A stretch of DNA of 64,000 nucleotides from the NCBI RefSeq assembly GCF_900102435.1, contig NZ_FNBU01000002.1, positions 62,001 to 126,000 on the forward strand, given 5' to 3'. The notes under the pieces are model-generated. The model was not told the origin of the DNA. It saw only the letters and a program-made list of their open reading frames with translations, and ran no database searches. The DNA comes from Sporolituus thermophilus DSM 23256 (lineage in GTDB: Bacteria; Bacillota; Negativicutes; Sporomusales; Thermosinaceae). The translations under genes and the position numbers were made by a program. Every line of letters begins with the position of its first letter. Within the stretch, counting starts at the first letter, position 1. Of this stretch, positions 50,245 through 59,114 are shown one piece after another.

Positions 50245-51430
50245 GATTAACAACCTCCTCATCTTGCCAGAAAATGTACGGGTTAGCACGCGGAGCGCTT
50301 ACCATTTGCGGTACGGGCGGCAAACCGATGGCGCGCAGGAAGTTGCCCATGCCTACACGATAGATGAGTTCGCCAATACGCTCACGAGGCTTGGCATGTT
50401 CATCAAAGTACTCGGTAATTTTGGTTATGAGATCAAACAGTTCGGTGTAAGGAGCTTCACACTTAATGAACGGTACAATAACCCAGCCAATAAAGGCCGA
50501 CTTAACTACCGGCGCCTTACCGCCAATGAGCACGGTTGCGCCGCGCTCCGAACCGATCGAAATAGCCTTAGGCATCATGTTGATACAGTTCATGCAACGG
50601 ACGCAATCTTCGGCACAGAACTTGAGTTCTTTCTTCTCGGCATCCCAGTCAAGCGCTTTGGTCGGACACTTACCGATTACCAGGCCATAAATATTGAAAC
50701 CGTTATTTACATACTCACGAACAGCCTCTTGGTCAATTTTCAAAGTATCGCGCCAAGTGCCGATTATGGCGAGGTCCGAACGCGCTGTTGCCGCGGCGCA
50801 ATCGTTCGGGCAGGCTGAGCATTTAATTTTAAACTTATAAGGCCAGGCGGGACGATGCAGTGCATCTTGGAAGTGACGGGTTACTTCCAGTACAAAATCC
50901 ATGCTGTCAATACAGGCAAACTCACAGCGGGCCATCCCCACGCAGCCGCTCGGGGTACGAAGACCGCCGCCGGAACCGCCCAGATCCCAGCCCTTCTCGC
51001 TCAGCTCATCAAAGCAAGGCTGCAAGTTTTGCGTGTTGGTGCCCAGCAGAATGATGTCGCCGGTAGAACCATGGAAGTTGGTGAGACCGCTGCCATACTT
51101 GTCCCAAGTTTCGCAGAGGTCGCGCAGAGCTTTAGTAGTGTAGAAGAAGCCGGGCACCTGATTGACGCGAAGAGTATGGAATTCCGCGACGTTCGGAAAT
51201 TCGTCAGGACGGGCCGAATAACGGCCGATAACGCCGCCGCCGTAACCTTTGACGCCAACAATGCCGCCGTGTTTCCAGTAACCGATTTTGTCCTTATAGG
51301 ACTTTTCAAGTTGCTGCATCAAGTCTTTCGCGTTTTCTTTTTTGGCTGCGGCCTTCTTCATTTCAGTAACAAAACTAGGCCAAGCACCTTTTTCCAGCTC
51401 ATCCAAAAGCGGAGTTTTGGATTCTGCCAT
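50237..51430 (-). CDS. dsrA: Dissimilatory sulfite reductase alpha subunit DsrA
   Basis: A 397-residue alpha subunit. It shows [20 protein letters not shown] near residue 50, [18 protein letters not shown] and [18 protein letters not shown] as cluster/siroheme cysteines, and an inserted ferredoxin domain with [14 protein letters not shown]. With DsrB it reduces sulfite in the cytoplasm, forming the DsrC trisulfide. The ATG at 51430 is preceded by GGAGGTG. The open frame to 51547 upstream is not coding. Encoded 32 bases after the small ferredoxin gene. Confidence 0.97.
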   Translation of the reverse strand: MAESKTPLLDELEKGAWPSFVTEMKKAAAKKENAKDLMQQLEKSYKDKIGYWKHGGIVGVKGYGGGVIGRYSARPDEFPNVAEFHTLRVNQVPGFFYTTKALRDLCETWDKYGSGLTNFHGSTGDIILLGTNTQNLQPCFDELSEKGWDLGGSGGGLRTPSGCVGMARCEFACIDSMDFVLEVTRHFQDALHRPAWPYKFKIKCSACPNDCAAATARSDLAIIGTWRDTLKIDQEAVREYVNNGFNIYGLVIGKCPTKALDWDAEKKELKFCAEDCVRCMNCINMMPKAISIGSERGATVLIGGKAPVVKSAFIGWVIVPFIKCEAPYTELFDLITKITEYFDEHAKPRERIGELIYRVGMGNFLRAIGLPPVPQMVSAPRANPYIFWQDEEVVNRG

Positions 51431-51462
51431 ACTATTCACCTCCGTATAATTTAAAAAACATT

Positions 51463-51651
51463 TTAAAATTCCATAACTGTTACAGCGCCAACAGGGCAAG
51501 AAATGGAGCATGTCTGACAGCCCAGGCACTCGGCACAGTCGCCGCATACTTCGGCCTTGCCGTCAGCCATCGCCAGAATTTTGGCGGGGCAAGCAGAGGC
51601 ACACTGGTTGCAGCCTACACATTTTTCGGCGTCAATAGTTACCATGTACAC
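51463..51651 (-). CDS. Small two-cluster 4Fe-4S ferredoxin, first gene of the dsr operon
   Basis: A 62-residue ferredoxin with CVGCNQCASACP (Cys 11, 14, 17, 21) and CLGCQTCSISCP (Cys 42, 45, 48, 52), plus an extra CGDC (36, 39) before the second motif. It probably shuttles electrons to DsrAB or links another donor to the system. GTG start at 51651 with GGAGGTG 7 bases upstream. It directly follows the dsr promoter, so it is the leading gene of the operon. Confidence 0.92.
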   Translation of the reverse strand: MYMVTIDAEKCVGCNQCASACPAKILAMADGKAEVCGDCAECLGCQTCSISCPVGAVTVMEF

Positions 51652-51766
51652 AACTTTTCACCTCCCCCACAGCATTAAACTACCATGTACGGACCTACAA
51701 ACCCTATCCGGCACAGCAAATGTGAATTACCGGGCAACTCACCCATTCCTTCCATTTTACACAAGT

Positions 51767-51784
51767 TTGTGATATTTGTTACAA
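51767..51784. promoter_or_regulatory. Rex-like operator overlapping the dsr promoter
   Basis: TTGTGA-TATTTG-TTACAA, an 18-bp palindrome with one asymmetry, close to the Rex consensus TTGTGA-N6-TCACAA. It overlaps the -10 box and start point of the dsr promoter, a position suited to repression at low NADH. Confidence 0.5.
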
Positions 51785-51811
51785 TATAAGCGTACCAGAA
51801 TTTTAAGACAA
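51783..51811 (-). promoter_or_regulatory. dsr operon promoter
   Basis: Minus strand TTGTCT (51811-51806) and TATATT (51788-51783) with a 17-base spacer. The leader to the ferredoxin GTG is about 125 bases. Confidence 0.55.
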
Positions 51812-52016
51812 CGACAAGTATACTTCGTCTCATACCGGGTATCATATTTGGTTTGCCTGTTATAAATAATTGTTTATAGGCTGTATAAACTACCTTTAAA
51901 AGTCATGCCTTGGCAAATTCCCTTTTTACAAATTTGCGCTATTTTGGGCAGGAAAAGGGCTCATCCTTGTGGAAGTTTTAGCCAAAAATCAAACAAACCT
52001 ATGAGGCGGTGATGTC

Positions 52017-52220
52017 ATGGGTCTGGGTTATACCCGTAAGGAACTGGGAAAACTGCACCGACAGTTTTATGAAGAGCGCCTTGCCCAAAATACGGAAGAA
52101 GAGGCTTTTCTGCGCGCTCTCATGTCAATGATTAAAGCTACACTGGATGTAATCGATGCGAACAACCGAAAACTGGAAGAAGATTTGCGTTCCCAGTACA
52201 ACCTTAAATTATCGGAATAA
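52017..52220 (+). CDS. 67-residue charged helical protein divergent from dsr
   Basis: Small, very charged, helix-forming protein (MGLGYTRKELGKLHRQFYEE, then EEEAFLRALMSMIKATLDVID and a polar tail) that looks like one long coiled coil or helical hairpin. No family recognised. GAGGCGG precedes the ATG and a strong terminator follows. The shared upstream region with the dsr operon is the only functional hint. Confidence 0.6.
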   Translation: MGLGYTRKELGKLHRQFYEERLAQNTEEEAFLRALMSMIKATLDVIDANNRKLEEDLRSQYNLKLSE

Positions 52221-52264
52221 AAAACATCCCTTAAAGCGCAACTTGTGCTTTAAGGGATGTTTTT
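52221..52264. terminator. Bidirectional terminator between the 67-residue gene and pfkA
   Basis: A stem of about 17 bp (AAAACATCCCTTAAAGC with its complement) around a short loop, A and T tracts on the two sides, between convergent genes. Confidence 0.93.
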
Positions 52265-52267
52265 CCA

Positions 52268-53227
52268 TTATATGGCCAAAATGCTGGCAAGTTCATACAA
52301 CGCCAGATCGATGCCGCGTTTATCAGCAAAAGCCTGTTCGTAAGGGACGGCGACAAGTTGCCCTTGCCGGAAGGCAATGAGCCGGTTAACATTGCCTTGA
52401 ATAACTGTATCCACGGCTAATGCCCCCATACGACTGCCCATGATGTTATCCAAAGCGGAAGGGCTACCTCCCCGCTGAATGTAACCTAGAACGGTAACGT
52501 GCGGCTTGAAACCTGTCCGTTCAGCGATTTGCGCAGCGACATCAAATCCCTTGCCCGCCCCCTCGGCTACCATAACGATACTATATAATTTACCACGCTG
52601 ATAAGTTTGTTTCAGGCCCCGGCAGATATCATCCATATCGGTCGGATGCTCGGGCAACAAAATTGCTTCGGCGCCGCAGGCCAGTCCTGCCATTAACGCA
52701 ATATGACCGGCACTGCGCCCCATTACTTCTACTACCGCTACCCGTTCGTGGGATGCAGCTGTGTCGCGTATTCTGTTCACAGCCTCGAGCACCGTATTTA
52801 GCGCCGTGTCAAAACCAATGGTGTATTCCGTTCCTGGCATATCGTTATCAATGGTGCCGGGAATTACTACCGTAGGAATGCCGGCTGCGGCAAGACGCGC
52901 GGCACCGGCCATGGAGCCGTCGCCACCAATGACGATGAGGGCGTCGATAGCCATTTGCCGCAATTGACGCAGGGCGGCAGCAAACCCCTCGGCGGTTGTA
53001 AAACGCTCGCTCCGTGCGGTTTTAAGCATAGTGCCGCCGTGCTGGATGATACCGGCTACAGAATTCAGCCCCATGGGCCGAAATAAGCCGTCAATAACAC
53101 CTTCATATCCCCGCTCGACGCCGAAAACGTCGAACCCGTGATAAATACCTTTCCGCACGACGGCCCGGATACAAGCGTTCATACCAGGAGCGTCGCCACC
53201 GCTAGTGAGGACAGCTAACCGTTTCAC
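52268..53227 (-). CDS. pfkA: 6-phosphofructokinase
   Basis: A 319-residue ATP-dependent PfkA: AVLTSGGDAPGMNACIRA at the start, IVIGGDGSMAGAARLA, the catalytic segment PGTIDNDMPGTEYTIGFDTA, EVMGRSAGHIALMAG, and GYIQRGGSPSALD near the end. The length matches bacterial PfkA exactly if the GTG at 53227 is used, which has AAGGAG 9 bases upstream. It lies 13 bases after the RND pump gene on the same strand; the pair is unrelated in function. Confidence 0.96.
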   Translation of the reverse strand: MKRLAVLTSGGDAPGMNACIRAVVRKGIYHGFDVFGVERGYEGVIDGLFRPMGLNSVAGIIQHGGTMLKTARSERFTTAEGFAAALRQLRQMAIDALIVIGGDGSMAGAARLAAAGIPTVVIPGTIDNDMPGTEYTIGFDTALNTVLEAVNRIRDTAASHERVAVVEVMGRSAGHIALMAGLACGAEAILLPEHPTDMDDICRGLKQTYQRGKLYSIVMVAEGAGKGFDVAAQIAERTGFKPHVTVLGYIQRGGSPSALDNIMGSRMGALAVDTVIQGNVNRLIAFRQGQLVAVPYEQAFADKRGIDLALYELASILAI

Positions 53228-53240
53228 TAGTCTCATCTCC

Positions 53241-56200
53241 TTATGCCTGGATGCTATTTGCCGGTTCTTTTTTCTTAAAATAGTTTTGGAAACGGTCAAT
53301 TAACAAATAAACAAGCGGAACGACAATCAGCGTCAAGAAAGTAGAAGTAATCAAACCGCCGATGAGGACTACCCCCATGGAGGAGCGTAGCTCGGCGCCG
53401 GCGCCAATGCCAAGGGCCACCGGCAACATACCGAATATCATCGCCATCGTCGTCATGAGGATTGGCCTGAGCCGTACTGCGCCCGCTTCCACCAAGGCTT
53501 CGGTGATACTCATGCCGCGCGCACGGAGTTGATTGGTGTAATCGACCAACAGAATCGCATTCTTCGTTACCAAACCCATTAACATAATTACGCCGATTAA
53601 AGAGATAATATTAATCGTTTTGCCGGAAACGAGCAATCCCAGGATAGCACCTATCAATGAAAAGGGCAAGGACAGCATTATCGTTAAAGGATGAACGAAA
53701 CTTTCAAATTCCGCGGCCAAAACCATGTAAATTAGGACTACTGCCAATATCAGCGCCTTGGCGATCTCCTGGAAAGATTCCTGCATAGTCTGCGCCTGAC
53801 CGACGAACTTATATGAATAGCCAAGCGGCAAATTAAGCGTCGGCACAATTTCTTTAACTTTATTGATTACTTCGCCGGCTGACACACCGACCGTGTTAGC
53901 ATAGACAATGACCTGCCGCTGACGCGCTTCCCGGTCAATCTGGGTCGGGCCGGATGCCAGACGGACATCGGCAATATCCGCAAGCCGCACAAACGTGCCT
54001 GTTTTGGTGGAGATACGCAAGTTGGCCACATCTTCAATGTTAAGGCGGTTTTCCGGCGCCATTTGGACGCGAATGTTATAATCGCTGTCGGCCACGTTGT
54101 ATTGGTTCTTAGTTGTCAACCCCAGAAACGCCATTTGAATAACGTTGCCAGCCGCAGTAGCGTCTATGCCCACATCGCCCATGCGCGCCGGATCCAGGCG
54201 AATCTGAATCTCCGGTTCCTGCTGTTCACTGGAAATATCCACGTCGGCAGTACCGGGGATTTGCCGCAGTTGTTCAGCCAACTCATAAGCGTAATGGTTA
54301 AGCATTTCCAGTTCGGGACCGCGGATAGCCACCTGGACGGGACGGGAATCGCCGCGCCCGATCCCCTGGTTATTGGTTACGGAAATTTTCAAGCCAGGCA
54401 CATTGCGGAACTTTACCCGCAGTTCATCCATAATCTGGTTCATCGAGCGCGACCGTTCACTTGCTGGGACTAAGCGAACGCCAATAAACGCTTTATATAC
54501 CTGCCGGTTAGCGCCAACAACCATGTACGCCGCCTCAAGCTCCGGTATACCAAGCACTTCCTTTTCCACCGGGCCGACTAATTCCCGCATTTTTTCCAGC
54601 GATGTACCGGCCGGAGCCGACATATTGATGTTAAATTCGCCGGAATCATAGGTAGGCTGAAACTCAACACCCAAGAACGGAAGCAACAGGACATTAAGGA
54701 ATAAGGACAGCAAGGCGGCGGCTACTATTTTTTTCGGCCGCCGGAGCGCCCAGCGCAGGACATCCTGATAAATTTGGCGCAGGCTGACAAAGCCGCGTTC
54801 CCAGGCATCAAGGATATTCTGTAGCCAACGCCAACCGCCCTTTAGTTTTCCTTCGTCGCCATGGCTAATCTTAAGCCAATAGGCAGAAAGCGTGGGCGTC
54901 AAAGTAAAAGCGACAAACAGTGAAAAAGCTACGGCGAAAGCAACAGTCAAACCAAACTGTCTAAAGAACTGGCCGATAACCAGCCCCATGTTGCCTACTG
55001 GCACGAAAACAGCAAGAATAGAGAAGGTCGTAGCTAAAACGGCCAGCGCAATTTCCGCCGTTCCGTCGCGGGCCGCCTGCAGGGCGGGTTTACCTTGTTC
55101 CATATGGCGAAAGATGTTTTCGATGACGACAATGGCATCGTCAATCAGGATGCCGACGGCCAAACTAAGCCCCATGAGCGACATATTGTTGAGGGTAAAG
55201 TTCATCGCTTTCATGAGGAAGAAGGTGGCAATAACGGATGTGGGAATAGCAATGGCCCCGATAATGGTTGCCCGTGTGTTCTGCAGGAAAAGAAAAGTAA
55301 TTATAACGGCCAGCAATCCGCCAAAAACAAGCGACACCATTACGTCTTCCACGCTGTCCCGGATATAAACGGAGCTGTCGCGGACTATCGTGACTTTAAT
55401 ATCAGGCGGCAAAACATTGTTTTGCATACGCTGCATCGCCTTCTTCGCCCGTTCCGCCACATCAACCGTGTTGGTACCGGACTGTTTCTGAACAGCTACC
55501 AGGACACTTGGTGTCCCATTGGTACGGGCGTGGACCCGCTCTTCGCCCCAGCCATCCACTACGTTGACGACATCGCCAAGCCGTATCAGCCGACCGCCTT
55601 GATTAGCCACAATAATGTTCTTGATATCTTCAATATTTTTAAACTTGCCCAGCGTTCTTACCGTCAGCTCCATACCTTTCTCGTTTACCCGGCCGCCAGG
55701 CGTATTAAGGTTCTGGCTGTTAACTATATCCAGAATCTGCTGGAACGTGATGCCATAGGCCTCAAGTTTTTTCGGATCGGCATACAGAAGAATTTCCCGC
55801 TCGGTAGCACCGTAAACGTTTACTTCCGCCACGCCGTCCAAGCGCTGCAATTCGTCTTTTACAATATCGACGGCGAGCTTGCGGATCTCATTACGGCTGC
55901 GCGTATCGGAAGAAAGACTGAAATAAATAATAGACTGGGCTGTAATGTCAAACCGCTGCACTACCGGCTCGTCGATTTGATCCGGCAAGCGGCGGCGCAC
56001 GCCGGCTACCTTTTCCCGCACTTCGTTGGCGGCCAATTTGGGATTGGTGCCAAATTCAAATTCCAGCGTTACTTGCGAGACGCCCTCCCGCGAAACCGAT
56101 GACAGGGTTTTGATCCCGGAAACCGAGCTTACGGCATCTTCGATCGGTTTGGTAATCAGGCTCTCCATTTCTTCCGGTGAAGCGCCCGTATATGTAACGG

Positions 56201-56339
56201 TAACGTTAACAATGGGGAACTCGACATCGGGATAAAGGTCAATACCAAGTGAAGGATATGAATTTAAGCCGAATACCACCAGCAGGAGAACCAGCATGGT
56301 AGTAAAGACCGGGCGCTTGATAAAGGTAGCAATCCCCAT
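53241..56339 (-). CDS. RND efflux transporter, AcrB/HAE1 type
   Basis: A 1032-residue inner-membrane pump with the usual duplicated layout: TM1, a large periplasmic loop, TM2-7, a second loop and TM8-12. Seen are FIKRPVFTTMLVLLLVVFG, PDVEFPIVNVTVTYTGASPE, the proton-relay region SLAVGILIDDAIVVIENIFR in TM4 and VLAAEFESFVHPLTIMLSLP later. It exports drugs or other amphiphiles across both membranes with the adaptor encoded just upstream (TAATG overlap). No TolC gene is nearby. Its presence implies an outer membrane. Confidence 0.95.
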   Translation of the reverse strand: MGIATFIKRPVFTTMLVLLLVVFGLNSYPSLGIDLYPDVEFPIVNVTVTYTGASPEEMESLITKPIEDAVSSVSGIKTLSSVSREGVSQVTLEFEFGTNPKLAANEVREKVAGVRRRLPDQIDEPVVQRFDITAQSIIYFSLSSDTRSRNEIRKLAVDIVKDELQRLDGVAEVNVYGATEREILLYADPKKLEAYGITFQQILDIVNSQNLNTPGGRVNEKGMELTVRTLGKFKNIEDIKNIIVANQGGRLIRLGDVVNVVDGWGEERVHARTNGTPSVLVAVQKQSGTNTVDVAERAKKAMQRMQNNVLPPDIKVTIVRDSSVYIRDSVEDVMVSLVFGGLLAVIITFLFLQNTRATIIGAIAIPTSVIATFFLMKAMNFTLNNMSLMGLSLAVGILIDDAIVVIENIFRHMEQGKPALQAARDGTAEIALAVLATTFSILAVFVPVGNMGLVIGQFFRQFGLTVAFAVAFSLFVAFTLTPTLSAYWLKISHGDEGKLKGGWRWLQNILDAWERGFVSLRQIYQDVLRWALRRPKKIVAAALLSLFLNVLLLPFLGVEFQPTYDSGEFNINMSAPAGTSLEKMRELVGPVEKEVLGIPELEAAYMVVGANRQVYKAFIGVRLVPASERSRSMNQIMDELRVKFRNVPGLKISVTNNQGIGRGDSRPVQVAIRGPELEMLNHYAYELAEQLRQIPGTADVDISSEQQEPEIQIRLDPARMGDVGIDATAAGNVIQMAFLGLTTKNQYNVADSDYNIRVQMAPENRLNIEDVANLRISTKTGTFVRLADIADVRLASGPTQIDREARQRQVIVYANTVGVSAGEVINKVKEIVPTLNLPLGYSYKFVGQAQTMQESFQEIAKALILAVVLIYMVLAAEFESFVHPLTIMLSLPFSLIGAILGLLVSGKTINIISLIGVIMLMGLVTKNAILLVDYTNQLRARGMSITEALVEAGAVRLRPILMTTMAMIFGMLPVALGIGAGAELRSSMGVVLIGGLITSTFLTLIVVPLVYLLIDRFQNYFKKKEPANSIQA

Positions 56340-57478
56340 TACTGGCCACCTGCCTTGGTTTCACCGGCCGCGGCAATTTTAATGGACACACCGTCCCGCA
56401 ACTTATTTTGACCGCTGACGACGATACGATCGCCTTCTTTAAGCCCCTCCAGCACTTCCGCCCAGCCATCGGCCACATAACCTAGTTTCAAAACTATCTG
56501 CTGTACCGTATTGTTGTCTTTTACAACATAGACGGTTTTCTGATCTTCCCGCATTACCAAAGCGCTTTCCGGTACGGCCAGCACGCCTTTCTTGACCTTT
56601 GCCGGTATACTGACTTTGGCAAACATACCGGCTTTTAGTTCTCCATTTTGATTGGGAATAGTGACTTCTGCCGTAAAGGTCCGCGCAGGCATCGCCGCGG
56701 CGGGCGAAATACGCGCCACTGTGCCGGAAAACTCTTTGTCCCCCAAAGCGCTCACTTTTATCTTAACAGGCAGTCCGATGGCTAATTCATTCACCTGCGC
56801 CTCGCCAACGGTTGCTTTCGCCAGGAGGTTGGTAACATCAGCAAGATTAATGATAGGCGAGCCGGCTTTGACATAGTATCCGGCCTGCAGATACCGCTTG
56901 GTTACGATACCATCCCGCGGCGCCACAATATTGGCGTTGTCAAGGCGAGCCGTAAGCAGGGCTAGGTTGCCCTCCGCCGCTTTAACCTGTCCAAAGGCCA
57001 GGTCCCGTTTTATTCTGGCCGTGTCCAAAGCCTGCAACGACACCGCTCCTTGTTTAGCCAGCGCCTCAGTGCGGACAAGATCTAGTTCCGCCTGCTCTAG
57101 CCCGGCCCGGGCCGCGAGTAAATTACCTTCGGCCTGCATGACCTGCGCCGCCAGCTCATTAGTATCCAACACAGCGATTATCTGACCGGCCTTGACAAAA
57201 TCGCCTTCCTCAACCAACATCCGATCAATGCGGCCGTCCACTTTCGCGGAAATATCCGCCGACCACTCTGGCTCCAGGTTGCCAGAAAAGCTCATGACCG
57301 GTACGATATCCCGACGCGCGACAGTGGCCACTTCGACCGTAACCACCCGTCCCTGGGACACACGCCCGGCCCGTTCTTTATTGGCAGCGAGATTAGCATA
57401 GATGCGATAACCGATAATACCGATCAAAACAAGTGTAATCGCCATTACGATATATAAAGTTTTTTTCCTCGATGCCAA
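56339..57478 (-). CDS. RND periplasmic adaptor (membrane fusion protein)
   Basis: A 379-residue HlyD/AcrA-like adaptor. The N-terminal anchor is about residues 8-27 (IVMAITLVLIGIIGYRIYA), then the biotinyl-lipoyl half-motifs (VDGRIDRMLVEEGDFVKAGQ and NIVAPRDGIVTKRYLQAGYY) flank an alpha-helical hairpin of about 80 residues, followed by the beta-barrel and membrane-proximal domains. It links the pump to an outer-membrane channel. TTG start at 57478 with GGAGGAG upstream. Confidence 0.94.
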   Translation of the reverse strand: MASRKKTLYIVMAITLVLIGIIGYRIYANLAANKERAGRVSQGRVVTVEVATVARRDIVPVMSFSGNLEPEWSADISAKVDGRIDRMLVEEGDFVKAGQIIAVLDTNELAAQVMQAEGNLLAARAGLEQAELDLVRTEALAKQGAVSLQALDTARIKRDLAFGQVKAAEGNLALLTARLDNANIVAPRDGIVTKRYLQAGYYVKAGSPIINLADVTNLLAKATVGEAQVNELAIGLPVKIKVSALGDKEFSGTVARISPAAAMPARTFTAEVTIPNQNGELKAGMFAKVSIPAKVKKGVLAVPESALVMREDQKTVYVVKDNNTVQQIVLKLGYVADGWAEVLEGLKEGDRIVVSGQNKLRDGVSIKIAAAGETKAGGQ

Positions 57479-57565
57479 TCTAACACTCCTCCACTAATTT
57501 GATAATTTTTGTTTACTATTCGACTCCCGCAGCCACTCTCCTGCTCTCAGGCAAGTTTAGCCCAA

Positions 57566-57593
57566 AAGAAAAAGCGGCCACATTTTGGCCGCT
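57566..57593 (-). terminator. Terminator of tldD
   Basis: 8-bp stem AGCGGCCA / TGGCCGCT with a 5-base loop at the tldD stop, then TTTTTCTTTT on the minus strand. Confidence 0.88.
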
Positions 57594-59056
57594 CATAATC
57601 GCCGTATCCGCCAGCTTACCGGACTTGCCGCCCCTTGTTCACCCCGCCGCAACCTGGGACCGGCCGCGGCTTCATGCGCAGTACCGCCGACTACGATTTC
57701 CGGGATGCGTATAGTCGGCTGCGCGTCAGAAACAGGCGCGCCTTGGCCGTCTTTACCGCAGGTACCGATGGTAAAGCCTAAATCACTACCTACCATATCA
57801 ACCATTTGCAGAACCTGTGGCCCATTGCCCGTCAGGGTCGCACCCCGGACGGCGTGAGCAATTTCACCGTCCTTGATAAGATAACCCTCTGCGACGTCGA
57901 ACACAAAATCACCGTTGACCGTGTTGACCTGGCCCCCTCCCATCTTCCTGACCAGCAGTCCGTTTTTAATCGACTTGATAATGCTATCCGGATCATCCTT
58001 GCCAGGGGCAATATAGGTATTGCGCATACGGGGAATGGGCTTGTGTTCAAAAGACTCTCGCCGGCCGTTGCCGGTGGGCGTCACCTTGTCCCTTGTCGCC
58101 GTGAGATAGTCATACATGTAATTCTTCAGTATACCCTTCTCAATAAGCGTGGTCTTTTGTGCCGGAAAGCCCTCGTCATCAAAACGCAGCGTCCCATATT
58201 TGCCTGGAATCGTGCCGTCATCAACAACCGTCACTAATTCCGATGCCACCATTTCGCCTTTGCGGCCGGCGTATACCGACATCCCTTTTTGTACCAAATC
58301 GGCCTCCAAACCGTGCCCGCAGGCCTCGTGGACCATTGTGCCACCCGCTTCGCCAGCCATGACAACCGCCATCTTGCCTGCCGGCGCCGGTTTGGCCTCC
58401 AGCATGGCAATGGCGCGGTTGGCCGCTGCTTGGCCCAGGCCAGCGCAGTCATAGTTACGCATAAGCTCAAATCCCTGGGTAGCCCCAACTGACTCGAAAC
58501 CGGTTTGGATTTGCTCCCCGTCGGCAGCAATCGCGTTGACCGCTAGTCTTGTTCTCACCCGCTGGTCCTCAACCCACCGGCCCAAGGAGTTGGCAATGGT
58601 GACATCCTGAACAACATCGCCATAGACCACCATAACCTGTTTAATCCTAGCGTCTACCGCCCGTGCTGCTTTGTTCACGGTTTCGACGACGGCAACTTTA
58701 TCGTCGATGGACACCTCGGTCGGCAGAATTTCCGCCATCGGCTTTGTATCTGGAGCGATTTTTTGCAGATTTACCTTGATCTCGCCCCCACCATGCTTAG
58801 CGGCGCGGCTTACTATATCGGCAAGATTGGTCAATTCTTCTTTCGTTATTTTGTTTGTATAGGCGTACGCGGTGGTATCACCGTAAAGAACCCGTATCCC
58901 GGCCCCGATATCAAGACCCGACTTGATTCGCTCAATGCGGTTTTCCTCACAGGCGACCAGTGTCGTAACCCGCTTCTCAATAAAGATATCGGCAAAGTCG
59001 CCGCCGCGCTTAAGCGCGGTGTCCAGCACCTCGCCAAGTATTTTGCGGTCCAGCAT
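57593..59056 (-). CDS. tldD: TldD-family metallopeptidase
   Basis: A 487-residue TldD protein. The metal site is in GGTMVHEACGHGLEADLV (HExxxH), with further family segments DDGTIPGKYGTLRFDDEGFP, RRESFEHKPIPRMRNTYI and TIGTCGKDGQGAPVSDAQPT. With TldE/PmbA it degrades unfolded or small peptides and matures some natural products; no tldE is nearby. After VGGTA, where family members usually end, there are about 27 extra basic residues, perhaps from loss of the original stop. Confidence 0.93.
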   Translation of the reverse strand: MLDRKILGEVLDTALKRGGDFADIFIEKRVTTLVACEENRIERIKSGLDIGAGIRVLYGDTTAYAYTNKITKEELTNLADIVSRAAKHGGGEIKVNLQKIAPDTKPMAEILPTEVSIDDKVAVVETVNKAARAVDARIKQVMVVYGDVVQDVTIANSLGRWVEDQRVRTRLAVNAIAADGEQIQTGFESVGATQGFELMRNYDCAGLGQAAANRAIAMLEAKPAPAGKMAVVMAGEAGGTMVHEACGHGLEADLVQKGMSVYAGRKGEMVASELVTVVDDGTIPGKYGTLRFDDEGFPAQKTTLIEKGILKNYMYDYLTATRDKVTPTGNGRRESFEHKPIPRMRNTYIAPGKDDPDSIIKSIKNGLLVRKMGGGQVNTVNGDFVFDVAEGYLIKDGEIAHAVRGATLTGNGPQVLQMVDMVGSDLGFTIGTCGKDGQGAPVSDAQPTIRIPEIVVGGTAHEAAAGPRLRRGEQGAASPVSWRIRRL

Positions 59057-59114
59057 ACCCTAACTCTCCTTTGTCTTGCTGCGCTTTCTATAGTGTCCCG
59101 TGTTGCCGCATCCT

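Larger units (their letters stand above)
51652..52016. other. Divergent control region between the dsr operon and a 67-residue gene
   Basis: 365 bases without a gene. It holds the dsr promoter and Rex-like site (51767-51811), a GGTATCATAT element (51838-51847) and a palindrome GTTTATA-GGCTG-TATAAAC (51872-51890) that could bind a dimeric regulator. The AT-rich centre is compatible with two divergent promoters. Confidence 0.6.

Noticed and set aside
55095-56102. 335-residue plus-strand ORF
   Set aside because: Antisense shadow of the RND pump gene with no family motifs.
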